The position numbers and the translations under genes are program-made. This document shows positions 26,047 through 34,026 of a stretch of DNA of 64,000 bases, in pieces. Below the pieces are notes generated by a model. It did not search any database, was not told where the DNA came from, and saw nothing but the letters and a program-made list of their open reading frames with translations. Position 1 is the first letter of the stretch, and each line of letters starts with the position of its first letter. This DNA is from Duganella sp. sic0402 (lineage in GTDB: Bacteria; Pseudomonadota; Gammaproteobacteria; Burkholderiales; Burkholderiaceae_D). The stretch spans positions 1-64,000 of the forward strand of contig NZ_JAHUWK010000009.1 in the NCBI RefSeq assembly GCF_019219065.1, read 5' to 3'.

Positions 26047-27815
26047 ACTTGCACCAGCGGGCCAGGGTTTTTCAGGTATTGTTTTTTGATCGCTTCGGCG
26101 GCAAACAGTGTGATGGCGCCGATGGTCGCGGTCGGATTGGCCTGGAAGTTCTGCGGGAAGGCGTTACCGCCCGGTACGAACACGTTGTGCACGTCCCACG
26201 ATTGCAGGTAGCGGTTCAGCGCCGAGTCGCGCGGCGAATCGCCCATGATCGCGCCGCCCACATTGTGGGTCGATACGTACTTGGTGATGTCCCAGTGCGA
26301 ATCCAGCGACAGGAAGTTTTCGTTGATGTGATCCGGTCCCAGTTCCTTGGCAATGCCGAGCACCATGTCGCGCAGATAGCGTTGCAGCTTCAGCTCGTTC
26401 TGGCGCCAGTCGAAAGTCATGCGCAGCAGCGGCTGGCCCCATGGGTCTTTATAGTTCGGATCAAGGTCCAGATGGTGGCCGCGATACGACATGCAGGTGG
26501 TGGTGATGCCGATCTTCATCGAGCGGCCATACCAGTCGACCATGCCTTCTTTCCAGCCCTTGCCCCAGCCTGGCGTGCCCTTCGGCAGCGCGGTGCCGAT
26601 CGGCGCACCGGTCGCTTGCGAGCTGTGAATCTTGGCGCCGCCGATGAAGCCCATCTTGATCCCGTCTTCAAAGTTACCTGGCGAGATGTCGTTGAACATT
26701 TCGCCGGTAGCGCCAGCGGTAGCGAAGGGGTTGAAGTGCTTGTCCTTGAAGAACAGGGTGGCGTCGCCATTACTCAGGAAGGCGTAGTTGCGGCCGATGG
26801 TGCCGGTTTCGGTCAGCGGGTTGTAGATCTGGCCGATGCCCGACAACATCATCAGGCGTACGTTGGCGAACTGGAAGCTGGACAGGATGACGATCCTGGC
26901 CGGCTGGAACACTTCGTTCTTGTTTTCGTCGACATAAGTAACGCCTTTGGCGGTCTTCTTGTCGGCGTGCAGGTCCACGCGGATGACGTTGGCGTTGGTG
27001 CGCATGCTGAAGTTCGGCATGCGTTTCACCACGTCCAGGATGGTCGTCTGCGGCGAGGCCTTGGAGTAGTTCAGGCATGGATACTTGGAGCAATAGCCGC
27101 AGTAGTTGCACGGCGCCAGCTGCGCACCGTACGGGTTAGTCCACGCCTGCGACACATTGGCCGATGGGTTCGGGAACGGGTGGTAGCCCATCTTCTTCGC
27201 GGTCTCGGCGAACAGCGAGCTGTTGTAGGTGTCGTGCAGTGCCGGCAGCGGGTATGGGCTGGAGCGTGGGCCCTCAAACGGATCGCCGCCCGGCTGGATC
27301 ACGCCGTTCAGGTTGCCGGTGTTGCCGGACAGGCCGCAGATTTTGTCGAACTTGTCGAAGTACGGTTCGATCTCGTCCCAGCTGAACGGGAAGTCCTTGA
27401 TGCGCATTTCCGGATCGAGCGTGCCGCGCTTGTAGGCGTGGTCGGCGTAGGTCTTGAGCTTGATGTCGGTGGTGGTCGGACGGATCAGCACACCGGTCCA
27501 GTGCAGGCCGGAGCCACCGACGCCGGTGCCAGGCGCGAACGCGCCCCACTTGCGGGTTGGCAGTGCGGTTTCGCTATCGTTGTAGCGCACGGTCAGCGCG
27601 GCGTCGCGCGGGGTGGCGAAGACTTTGTTGCGGATCGCGTAAGCGTATTGGTCGGCTGGTTTCGGGTAGGCGAAATCTTCCGGTGGACGGTCCGGGCCGC
27701 GTTCCAGCGCGCGCACTTTCAGACCTTCCTTGGCCAGTTCGATGGCCATGATCGAGCCGGCCCAGCCGAGGCCGACGATGACAACGTCGACTTCGTCGTT
27801 AGTAATGTTTGCCAT
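26043..27815 (-). CDS. GMC-family FAD-dependent dehydrogenase, catalytic subunit
   Basis: 590 residues. The FAD site is VDVVIVGLGWAG at 9-20. The C-terminal GMC domain ends with HNVGGAIMGDSPRDSALNRYL and VFVPGGNAFPQNF, with a catalytic His in the former. A cysteine cluster at 236-247 (CNYCGYCSKYPC: Cys236, 239, 242, 247) sits where FAD-glucose dehydrogenases of Burkholderia bind a 3Fe-4S cluster. There is no Tat signal of its own; export would ride with the gamma subunit, whose gene is 29 bp upstream. The likely substrate is a sugar, sugar acid or alcohol; gluconate 2-dehydrogenase is the closest named type. Confidence 0.9.
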   Translation of the reverse strand: MANITNDEVDVVIVGLGWAGSIMAIELAKEGLKVRALERGPDRPPEDFAYPKPADQYAYAIRNKVFATPRDAALTVRYNDSETALPTRKWGAFAPGTGVGGSGLHWTGVLIRPTTTDIKLKTYADHAYKRGTLDPEMRIKDFPFSWDEIEPYFDKFDKICGLSGNTGNLNGVIQPGGDPFEGPRSSPYPLPALHDTYNSSLFAETAKKMGYHPFPNPSANVSQAWTNPYGAQLAPCNYCGYCSKYPCLNYSKASPQTTILDVVKRMPNFSMRTNANVIRVDLHADKKTAKGVTYVDENKNEVFQPARIVILSSFQFANVRLMMLSGIGQIYNPLTETGTIGRNYAFLSNGDATLFFKDKHFNPFATAGATGEMFNDISPGNFEDGIKMGFIGGAKIHSSQATGAPIGTALPKGTPGWGKGWKEGMVDWYGRSMKIGITTTCMSYRGHHLDLDPNYKDPWGQPLLRMTFDWRQNELKLQRYLRDMVLGIAKELGPDHINENFLSLDSHWDITKYVSTHNVGGAIMGDSPRDSALNRYLQSWDVHNVFVPGGNAFPQNFQANPTATIGAITLFAAEAIKKQYLKNPGPLVQV

Positions 27816-27844
27816 GATGTTCTTTCTTTTCTTGAGCGCGGCGG

Positions 27845-28561
27845 TTAAGCACGTTTACCGCTGACGCTGACCGGACCCAACGGATACTTCACGTTGTGCA
27901 TGTCCACCCATTCGGTGAAAGCGGCGCGGGCGCCTGGGAAGCCGATCGCCACCCATGCCTTCATGTCCTTGTTGCCGCCGTACATAGGATCGGCCAGGTA
28001 GCCGTTCTTGGCATCGCCCAGCAGCTGGTTGAAGAACGACGACGCCTTCAGCGCCGGTTCGCCCAATTCGGCGAAGCTGATCTCGTTCTTTTGCAGCGCG
28101 GTCAGCATGGCGTCCTTGTCGGCGTCCGGCAGTTGCTCGAACTGCTTGCCGTGCTTCTGCTTGGCGTACTGCTGCGACAACTTGATGCCGGCGCGGTAGC
28201 TCTGCTGCGGCGTCAGCGTGCCCTGGAAGCCCAGCGTGGGCGCCGGATTTTCCGGGTGCGGGCCATCCATGTAGACATCATCGCCGAGGCCGTTGTGCAG
28301 TTGCTGGTCGATGAACACCGGCACATTGGTTTCCAGCGCGCCAGGGCCGCGGCCTTCGGCCGGGATCAGGCGGTCACAGGCGGCCAGGATGAACTGCCAT
28401 TCCGGCGCCGAGAAGAACACCGGCTGGTACTGGTTGAGGGAGACACCTTCCAGGCCGTCGGCGTGCGCCTGACGGACCAGCGGGATCGATGCGATAGGGA
28501 CGGCCGCTGCAGTGGCCATGAGAATAGTCCGTCGCGAGGGACTGAATTTGCCTGAGGACAT
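27845..28561 (-). CDS. Gluconate 2-dehydrogenase subunit 3 (gamma) family protein, Tat signal
   Basis: 238 residues if started at ATG 28561 (MSSGKFSPSRRTILMA). The Tat motif SRRTIL is followed by a hydrophobic stretch ending in AHA. Neither this ATG nor an in-frame ATG at 28606 has a good ribosome site; the shorter start puts the Tat motif at the usual distance. The mature part is the small-subunit fold that chaperones the GMC flavoprotein through the Tat system and stays in the complex. First gene of gamma-GMC-cytochrome operon. Confidence 0.85.
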   Translation of the reverse strand: MSSGKFSPSRRTILMATAAAVPIASIPLVRQAHADGLEGVSLNQYQPVFFSAPEWQFILAACDRLIPAEGRGPGALETNVPVFIDQQLHNGLGDDVYMDGPHPENPAPTLGFQGTLTPQQSYRAGIKLSQQYAKQKHGKQFEQLPDADKDAMLTALQKNEISFAELGEPALKASSFFNQLLGDAKNGYLADPMYGGNKDMKAWVAIGFPGARAAFTEWVDMHNVKYPLGPVSVSGKRA

Positions 28562-28654
28562 AGGTAGCGAATTGTGAGTTTTGGGGAGGAAATCACCCGT
28601 TGGCATGAGGCTGCAGCGGGCAGTAAAACTTGATATAGCGCAAAAACTGAAAAC

Positions 28655-28683
28655 AGTTTAAAGCACATTTATTACATCGTCAA
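28655..28683 (-). promoter_or_regulatory. Predicted promoter of the GMC dehydrogenase operon
   Basis: On the minus strand TTGACG (28683-28678) and TAAACT (28660-28655) are separated by 17 bp, a good sigma-70 match. It lies about 95-120 bp upstream of the gamma subunit start and about 20 bp downstream of the GntR-type palindromes in transcription direction. Confidence 0.45.
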
Positions 28684-28703
28684 ACTATTCATTGATAAAT
28701 ATA

Positions 28704-28734
28704 TGGTCTGACCACGTAACAATTGGTCAGACCA
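28704..28734. promoter_or_regulatory. Two FadR/GntR-type operators in tandem
   Basis: TGGTCTGACCA (28704-28714) and TGGTCAGACCA (28724-28734) are each palindromic and are also reverse complements of each other. Both fit the TNGTNNNACNA operator pattern of the FadR subfamily of GntR regulators; the second extends to AATTGGTC-a-GACCAATT. Their centres are 20 bp apart, two helical turns. They lie upstream of the dehydrogenase promoter and downstream of the LysR gene. No GntR gene is in this window, so the regulator is encoded elsewhere. Confidence 0.75.
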
Positions 28735-28871
28735 ATTTCGGCGAGACTATAGCAAGAATGTAGCGAGAATGACAGCGCCTCGCCTACCCGCAGAGGGTCA
28801 GGCAAGGCCTCGTACTTAAGCGGGATAGCGGAATGGCCGGAGAAAGGCTGTGTTGTGCCAGCTCAGAAAGC

Positions 28872-29765
28872 TTATGCTTCCGCAGCATCCAGCAGGAAAT
28901 CGCGCAGCAGGCGGGCGCTGGGGCCGATGCGTTGTGAATGCACCAGGTAGATTTCCAATGGCGCGGTCTGCGCTTCCGGCAGTATGTGGATCAGATCGCC
29001 CGTTGCCAGCAGCGATGCGGCATCGTAGGCTGGCAGGCGCGCGATGCCTTCGCCTGCCAGCACAAAGGCCAGCCGCGCGGCGGCGCTGTCGGTGACTACA
29101 TCGCCCTTGACCGGAATCTGCACCTCCTTGCCATCCTCGCGCACGGTGGCGGCGCGTTGCGTCGGCGGATAGATCACCCAGCGGTGCTGCGCCAATTCCT
29201 GCACCGTTGCTGGCACGCGGTAGCGGCGCAGATAGGCAGGCGCCGCGCATAGCATGGTCGGCTCGCGCACCAGCCGCCGCGCTACCAGAGAAGAATCGGC
29301 CAGCGGGCCGGCGCGCACCGCCAGCTCGATGCCCTGCTGTACCAGATCGACATTGGCATCGTTCATCGCCACGTGCACGCGAATGGCCGGGTAGCGCCGT
29401 CGGAATTCCAGCAGCGCCGGCATGATGCGCTTGCTGCCAAAGTGATGTGAGCAGGTGATGCGCACCTCGCCACGCGGCTCGGCCCGCAGCAATTCCATGC
29501 CACGTATGCCGTCGTTGGCTTCGTCCAGCAGGCGTTCGCAATGCACGCGAAACGCCTCGCCAGCCGGTGTCAGGCTGAAGCTGCGGGTGCTGCGCTGCGC
29601 CAGCGGCACACCCAGCTTGGCTTCCAGCGCGCGGATGTGATGGCTGACCACGGCGCGCGTCAGCCCCAGCGCGCGCGCGCCGGCGGCAAAACTGCCGCTG
29701 CGCACCACAGTGGCGAAGATGGCCATGGCCCGCAGCTCATCCAATATCAGTGAAGGATCGCTCAT
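28872..29765 (-). CDS. LysR-family transcriptional regulator
   Basis: 297 residues. The N-terminal winged HTH (about 10-70) reads MAIFATVVRSGSFAAGARALGLTRAVVSHHIRALEAKLG, followed by a periplasmic-binding-like effector domain (about 95-295). It is divergent from the PfpI protein at 29885, with 119 bp between, the standard LysR arrangement; that gene and its overlapping partner are the likely targets. The inducer is unknown. Confidence 0.9.
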   Translation of the reverse strand: MSDPSLILDELRAMAIFATVVRSGSFAAGARALGLTRAVVSHHIRALEAKLGVPLAQRSTRSFSLTPAGEAFRVHCERLLDEANDGIRGMELLRAEPRGEVRITCSHHFGSKRIMPALLEFRRRYPAIRVHVAMNDANVDLVQQGIELAVRAGPLADSSLVARRLVREPTMLCAAPAYLRRYRVPATVQELAQHRWVIYPPTQRAATVREDGKEVQIPVKGDVVTDSAAARLAFVLAGEGIARLPAYDAASLLATGDLIHILPEAQTAPLEIYLVHSQRIGPSARLLRDFLLDAAEA

Positions 29766-29781
29766 GATTGGCTCAATTAAT

Positions 29782-29810
29782 TTGACATTGCGTCAGCATA
29801 GCAGTATCTA
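29782..29810 (+). promoter_or_regulatory. Candidate promoter of the PfpI/monooxygenase pair
   Basis: TTGACA at 29782-29787 and TATCTA at 29805-29810 are separated by 17 bp. The -35 is perfect and the -10 weak, as expected of an activator-dependent LysR target. A better -10-like TATAGT further on (around 29831) lacks a -35. Confidence 0.35.
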
Positions 29811-29884
29811 CCGACGACCGGCCGATCCTCCTATAGTTACCTCACCCCCCGACATTACGGGATTTTCTCAAATCACAGGAGCTT

Positions 29885-30568
29885 ATGATGAGTATCAAAC
29901 ACGTGCTGTTTATTTTGACAAACGCTGCTGAGATCGGTCCGAACAACCGTCCCACCGGTTATTTCTTCCCCGAAGTCGCACACCCGTTTGAGGTGTTCGA
30001 TCACGCCGGCATCGCCGTCGAATACGCTTCGCCATTGGGCGGCGCCATTCCCGAAGACGGCTACGACGAAAGCGATCCCGCGCAACTGGCCTTCCGCAAC
30101 AGCGCCGCGATCCGCCGCCTGAACCACAGCCGCAAGCTGTCCGAAGTCGATGTACGCGACTATGACGCCATCTTCTTCCCTGGCGGCCTGGGCCCGATGG
30201 TCGACATCGCCCATGACCTGGACGTGAAACGCGCCGTGGTCAGCGCCTGGGAAGCCGGCAAGATCGTCGCCGCCGTCTGCCATGGCCCCGCCGCCTTCCT
30301 CGGCGTCAAACTCGAAGACGGCACGCCGCTGGTCCACGGCCGCAAGCTGACTTCGTTCTCCAATGACGAAGAAGCGGGCTACGCACAGGCCGACGTGCCG
30401 TTCAACTTGGAAACCGCGTTACGCGAAGAAGGCGCGATTTACTCGTCGGCAGATGTCTGGCAAGAGAAGGTGGTGGTTGATGGCCGCCTGATGACCGGCC
30501 AGAACCCTGCTTCCGGCGGCCCGCTGGCAAAAGAAATCGTCAAAGCCTTGCAAGGAGAAGCAGCATGA
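29885..30568 (+). CDS. PfpI/Hsp31-like type 1 glutamine amidotransferase domain protein
   Basis: 227 residues; ATG 29885 is followed at once by ATG 29888, which has better spacing from AGGAG. The DJ-1/PfpI fold has the nucleophile Cys132 in AVCHGPAAF and an upstream Glu in GYFFPEVAHP, the layout of Hsp31-like chaperone/glyoxalase III or peptidase members. It is coupled by a 4-bp overlap to an antibiotic-biosynthesis-monooxygenase-type gene, which suggests detoxification of reactive carbonyls or quinones. That role is an inference. Confidence 0.87.
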   Translation: MMSIKHVLFILTNAAEIGPNNRPTGYFFPEVAHPFEVFDHAGIAVEYASPLGGAIPEDGYDESDPAQLAFRNSAAIRRLNHSRKLSEVDVRDYDAIFFPGGLGPMVDIAHDLDVKRAVVSAWEAGKIVAAVCHGPAAFLGVKLEDGTPLVHGRKLTSFSNDEEAGYAQADVPFNLETALREEGAIYSSADVWQEKVVVDGRLMTGQNPASGGPLAKEIVKALQGEAA

Positions 30569-30864
30569 GCGCCGGCGTGATCACCGTGGTCGCACGCTGG
30601 CAACCGGTAGACGGCAAGCTCGGCGAAGTGCTGGCCGTACTGGCGGAAATGCGCCCCAAGACGCTGGCGGAACCGGGCTGCCTGGGCTACGAAATCTACC
30701 GTGGCATCGACAGCCCGCACAATCTGCTGCTACTTGAACACTATCGTGACGAAGCCGCACTGGAAGCGCACCGGCAGTCCGAACACTACCAGTCGCTGGT
30801 GATCGGCCACGCCCTGCCCTTGCTGGCGGACCGCCAGGTCGAGCTGCTGCAAGCCCGCGCCTGA
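30565..30864 (+). CDS. ABM-domain putative quinol monooxygenase (YgiN-like)
   Basis: 99 residues forming one ferredoxin-like ABM domain: ITVVARWQPVDGK, then EPGCLGYEIYRG and the conserved LLLEHYRDEAALEAHRQSEHY. Members act as small cofactor-free monooxygenases on quinols or as dimeric accessory proteins. The ATG at 30565 overlaps the stop of the PfpI gene (ATGA), so the two are made together. Confidence 0.87.
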   Translation: MSAGVITVVARWQPVDGKLGEVLAVLAEMRPKTLAEPGCLGYEIYRGIDSPHNLLLLEHYRDEAALEAHRQSEHYQSLVIGHALPLLADRQVELLQARA

Positions 30865-30974
30865 GTCGCCATGCCGCACCCTGCCCACGCCCGTGCACGC
30901 CGCGCGGCGGGGCGGGGCGTTGACACAAAAGGCGTATAGTCTCTTCAAAAATACTTTTACACGAGAGACTGCCT

Positions 30975-31457
30975 ATGAAAACGCCCTCATTGAAAACCGC
31001 TGCCGCGATCATCTTCGCAGCCGCTTCCGCTAGCGCCGCCGCCGAAGCGGACGTCAGCTACATCAACGCGACTGAGATGACCGACGTTCCACGCCACCAT
31101 AAAGACCTGGAGACGATGGAGTTCAACTTCACGCAGCACCTCAAGCAATTGTCCGAACAGCTACCGGCGGGGCAGGTGCTGAAAGTGGCGTTTCTGGATA
31201 TCGACCTGGCGGGCGACGTGTTCCCGCGCGTCCCGGTGCGCGACATCCGCGTCACCAAAGGCCAGGCAGACTGGCCACGCATGCACCTGCGCTACAGCAT
31301 CGAGCAAGACGGCAAGGCCATCCGCAGTGGCGAGGCCAAGCTGTCCGATCCCAACTACCAGATGGGCGTCAACACCTACCAGCAAGACCTTTACGGCTAC
31401 GAAAAGCAAATGCTCGACAAGTGGTTCCGCAAGGAGATCTTGCCGCCGAAGCGCTAA
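30975..31457 (+). CDS. DUF3016 domain-containing periplasmic protein
   Basis: 160 residues with a signal peptide (MKTPSLKTAAAIIFAAASASA). The mature part reads VSYINATEMTDVPRHHKDLE and ends with DLYGYEKQMLDKWFRKEI, the pattern I associate with DUF3016. Function unknown. The run upstream contains a TTGACA at 30920-30925 but no matching -10 at normal spacing. No operon partner; a convergent hydrolase follows 27 bp on. Confidence 0.82.
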   Translation: MKTPSLKTAAAIIFAAASASAAAEADVSYINATEMTDVPRHHKDLETMEFNFTQHLKQLSEQLPAGQVLKVAFLDIDLAGDVFPRVPVRDIRVTKGQADWPRMHLRYSIEQDGKAIRSGEAKLSDPNYQMGVNTYQQDLYGYEKQMLDKWFRKEILPPKR

Positions 31458-31484
31458 GATCTCTCGTGCACAAAACGACTCGGC

Positions 31485-32138
31485 TTAGTGCGCTTCGGAA
31501 GCGTTGAACATGGTTTTAGCGTAGATCAGGCCCAGACCGTAGCCGCCGCCGTGTGCGATCGAAGTGGCCACAGTTTCGTCGTAGGTCTCGCCGCGTGCCC
31601 AGTCGCGCTGCAGTTCGAGCAGATATTGCAGCGAGGTCATGGGACGGGCGCCTGCCTGCACCATGCGCTGCACGGCGCGTTCGTGGGCTTCATCGGAGAC
31701 GTCGCCGCTGGCATCGGTGATGACATAGACTTCAAAGCCTTGATCGAGTGCCGACAGTGCCGGGCCTACGATGCATACCGAAGTCCACAGGCCGGCCAGC
31801 ACGATTTTCTCTTTGCCGATGGCATTCACTCGCTCGGCGATACGCGGATCTTCCCAGGTGTTCATGGTGGTGCGGTCGATCGCGACTTCGTCCGGGAACA
31901 CGTCCTTGATCTCGTTGAAGATCGGACCCGAGAACGATTTTTCCGCCACCGTCGTCAGGATGGTCGGCACTTTGAATTCCTTGGCGGCTTTCGACACCAG
32001 CGCCACGTTGTTGCGCAATTGGACAGGATCGATCGACTTGGTGGCAAACGACATCTGCGACTGGTGATCGATCATGATCAGGGTGTGGTTGCTTGGGCTC
32101 AGCAGGGTTTGACCTGGTTTGGCGATGGCGGTTGGCAT
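31485..32138 (-). CDS. Isochorismatase-family hydrolase (YcaC-like)
   Basis: 217 residues from the second of two ATGs (32138), which has AAGGAG at 7-bp spacing; ATG 32144 is too close to it. The fold is a cysteine hydrolase: Asp in IMIDHQSQM, a Lys in the VAEKSFSG region and the nucleophile Cys in LWTSVCIVGPAL. YcaC-type proteins have unknown natural substrates, so the reaction is open. Transcribed away from the propeller lipoprotein. Confidence 0.87.
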   Translation of the reverse strand: MPTAIAKPGQTLLSPSNHTLIMIDHQSQMSFATKSIDPVQLRNNVALVSKAAKEFKVPTILTTVAEKSFSGPIFNEIKDVFPDEVAIDRTTMNTWEDPRIAERVNAIGKEKIVLAGLWTSVCIVGPALSALDQGFEVYVITDASGDVSDEAHERAVQRMVQAGARPMTSLQYLLELQRDWARGETYDETVATSIAHGGGYGLGLIYAKTMFNASEAH

Positions 32139-32246
32139 GTTCATTCTCCTTGGAATATTCAATAATTTCGATTTAGTGTTTGACGCTGCTTTCATTGTTG
32201 CTGCGTCGATGGAATGAAGTATGCCCGGTCAGACATAAAACAAAAA

Positions 32247-32262
32247 GCGGAAAAATTTCCGC
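32247..32262. promoter_or_regulatory. Hairpin GCGGAAA-aa-TTTCCGC between two divergent genes
   Basis: A 7-bp perfect inverted repeat sits mid-way between the hydrolase start (32138) and the lipoprotein start (32378), in AT-rich sequence. It is not at a gene end, so a regulatory site or leader hairpin is more likely than a terminator. Confidence 0.3.
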
Positions 32263-32377
32263 CTTATCATCGAAATATTCGAACATCCAATATTTGCATC
32301 GCTATTTGCCATTTATTTCTTGTTGTTATAAATTGCACGCCGGCCATTGTGCTTTTTTACTAACTTGGAGAATGCTG

Positions 32378-33976
32378 ATGATCTGGACTAACTGGGCGGG
32401 CCTGGTGGTAGCGGGAGCGGCGCTGGCGGGATGCGGCGGCGGCGGCAGCAGCACGCAGCCCACCACGCCGCCGGCGCCATCCATCGTCGTGCAAGGCGGC
32501 ATCGCACGGATGATCGCCAAGGACACCAGCATCCACATCGAGGTGACGGCACAGGCCGCCAACTTCACACCCACCGGCACGCTGTATGCCAGCGCCGGCG
32601 ACGGCGCCAGTCTGGTGCAAGGCCCCGTCACGGTGACCTCGAACGGCGGCGGCAGCTACACCTTCGCACTCGACACGCTGCCCACCAAGCCGGGCGGCCG
32701 CTACACCGGCAACCTGACCATCAAGCTGTGCAGCGACCAGGCGTGCACCACTGCACAGGCCATTCCATCAATCACCGTGCCGTTCGACGTGACCGTACAG
32801 ACCAGCGACAGTGCCTGGCCTGGCGACAAGCTCACCGCCTTGTCCGCCGTCAGCGGCGTGGCGGACTGGGCCACCTTCCAGGGCAATAACGCCCACACCG
32901 GCTACGTGCCGATGGAGGTCAAGCCGGATCAGATTTCGCTGCGCTGGAAGCGCGGCGCGCTCAACAACAGCAACGTTGGCTACAACGCCGTCATCTCGAC
33001 GCTGGTGACGTCAAATGGACGCTTCTTCGCCAGCGGCAACAACAAGCTCACCGCCTACCAGGAAAGCGACGGCAGCGCCGCGTGGAGCTACGACACCAGC
33101 GGCCTGACCTACCCGTCCGTCAATCCGCCCGCCGTCGACAATGGCGTGGTCTACATGGCGGCCGGTCAGCAGAGTTCGACCTATATGATGGCCTTCGACG
33201 CCGCCACCGGCAGCGTGCGCATGAAATCCGCCATGAGTTCGCAGTGGGAACACTATCTGCCGCCGATCGTACAGAATGGCGCGGTGTACACCAATGCCGG
33301 CTCGTATGGCGGCCTCTATGCTTTCGCCCTGAGCGGGGAGCGCCTGTTCACTGGTGCGCTGTCGCAAACCGCGATGTGGTCACCGGCCGGTGACGCGCGC
33401 GCCATCTACGCCTACACCGGTGATGCGCTGACCATGTTCGAGCCAAAAACCGGATCAGTGCTGGCCAGTATCAAAGACACGACGTTCAGCAATTACGTCT
33501 ATCAGGTGGGCGGTGCCGCTGTGATCGGCGCCAATGGGGGCGTCTACGCGGCGGCCTATACCAACGGCTATCTCAATGGCGGCGGCATCGGCAATGCTCT
33601 GACGCGCTTCGACACGCTGAAAGGCTTCCTCGACTGGCGCGTACCGGGCGTCTACCGCGTCACCCCGGCGTACTCGGACGGGGTGCTGTACGCGCCCAAC
33701 TTCAATCCCTACCGCGTGGAAGCGCGCGCCGAGACTGACGGCAAGCTGCTGTGGTCGTGGACGCCACCATTGAGCGGTGAAGTCACCTTCCAGGCGTCGC
33801 CGGTGGTGACGAAAAACCTGCTGTTCGTCAGCACCAATCTGAACACCTACGCGATCGACCTGAAAACCCACCAGCCCGTGTGGAGCTATCCGGCGCCGGG
33901 ATACCTGGCCATCAGCCAGAACGGCATCCTCTACATCCAGAGTCCCGATGCGCTGGTCGCGGTCAACCTGAAATAA
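32378..33976 (+). CDS. PQQ-like beta-propeller lipoprotein
   Basis: 532 residues from ATG 32378, which is spaced 7 bp from TTGGAG; an ATG 6 bp earlier is too close and the frame further upstream looks non-coding. The lipobox LAGC places the lipidated Cys near residue 18, followed by a Gly/Ser linker. Residues about 25-140 form a beta-rich domain with a cysteine pair; about 150-530 are PQQ/WD40-type blades (for example ADWATFQGNNAHTGYV, DAATGSVRMKSAM, TDGKLLWSW, LKTHQPVWSYP). There are no enzyme residues of a quinoprotein dehydrogenase, so a scaffold or binding role is more likely. Monocistronic. Confidence 0.82.
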   Translation: MIWTNWAGLVVAGAALAGCGGGGSSTQPTTPPAPSIVVQGGIARMIAKDTSIHIEVTAQAANFTPTGTLYASAGDGASLVQGPVTVTSNGGGSYTFALDTLPTKPGGRYTGNLTIKLCSDQACTTAQAIPSITVPFDVTVQTSDSAWPGDKLTALSAVSGVADWATFQGNNAHTGYVPMEVKPDQISLRWKRGALNNSNVGYNAVISTLVTSNGRFFASGNNKLTAYQESDGSAAWSYDTSGLTYPSVNPPAVDNGVVYMAAGQQSSTYMMAFDAATGSVRMKSAMSSQWEHYLPPIVQNGAVYTNAGSYGGLYAFALSGERLFTGALSQTAMWSPAGDARAIYAYTGDALTMFEPKTGSVLASIKDTTFSNYVYQVGGAAVIGANGGVYAAAYTNGYLNGGGIGNALTRFDTLKGFLDWRVPGVYRVTPAYSDGVLYAPNFNPYRVEARAETDGKLLWSWTPPLSGEVTFQASPVVTKNLLFVSTNLNTYAIDLKTHQPVWSYPAPGYLAISQNGILYIQSPDALVAVNLK

Positions 33977-33990
33977 GCACGGCAATAAAA

Positions 33991-34020
33991 AATCCCCGCA
34001 ACGTAGTAACGTTGCGGGAT
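33991..34020 (-). terminator. Intrinsic terminator of the serine hydrolase transcript
   Basis: CCCGCAACGT-agta-ACGTTGCGGG forms a 10-bp stem, followed on the minus strand by TTTTTTATT. It sits in the gap between the convergent propeller and hydrolase genes. Confidence 0.85.
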
Positions 34021-34026
34021 TACCCG

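Noticed and set aside
26049..27848. 599-residue plus-strand open frame
   Set aside because: Antisense to the GMC dehydrogenase, whose motifs are unambiguous.
30920..30940. Promoter TTGACA ... TATAGT before DUF3016
   Set aside because: The spacing is 9 bp, too short for sigma-70.
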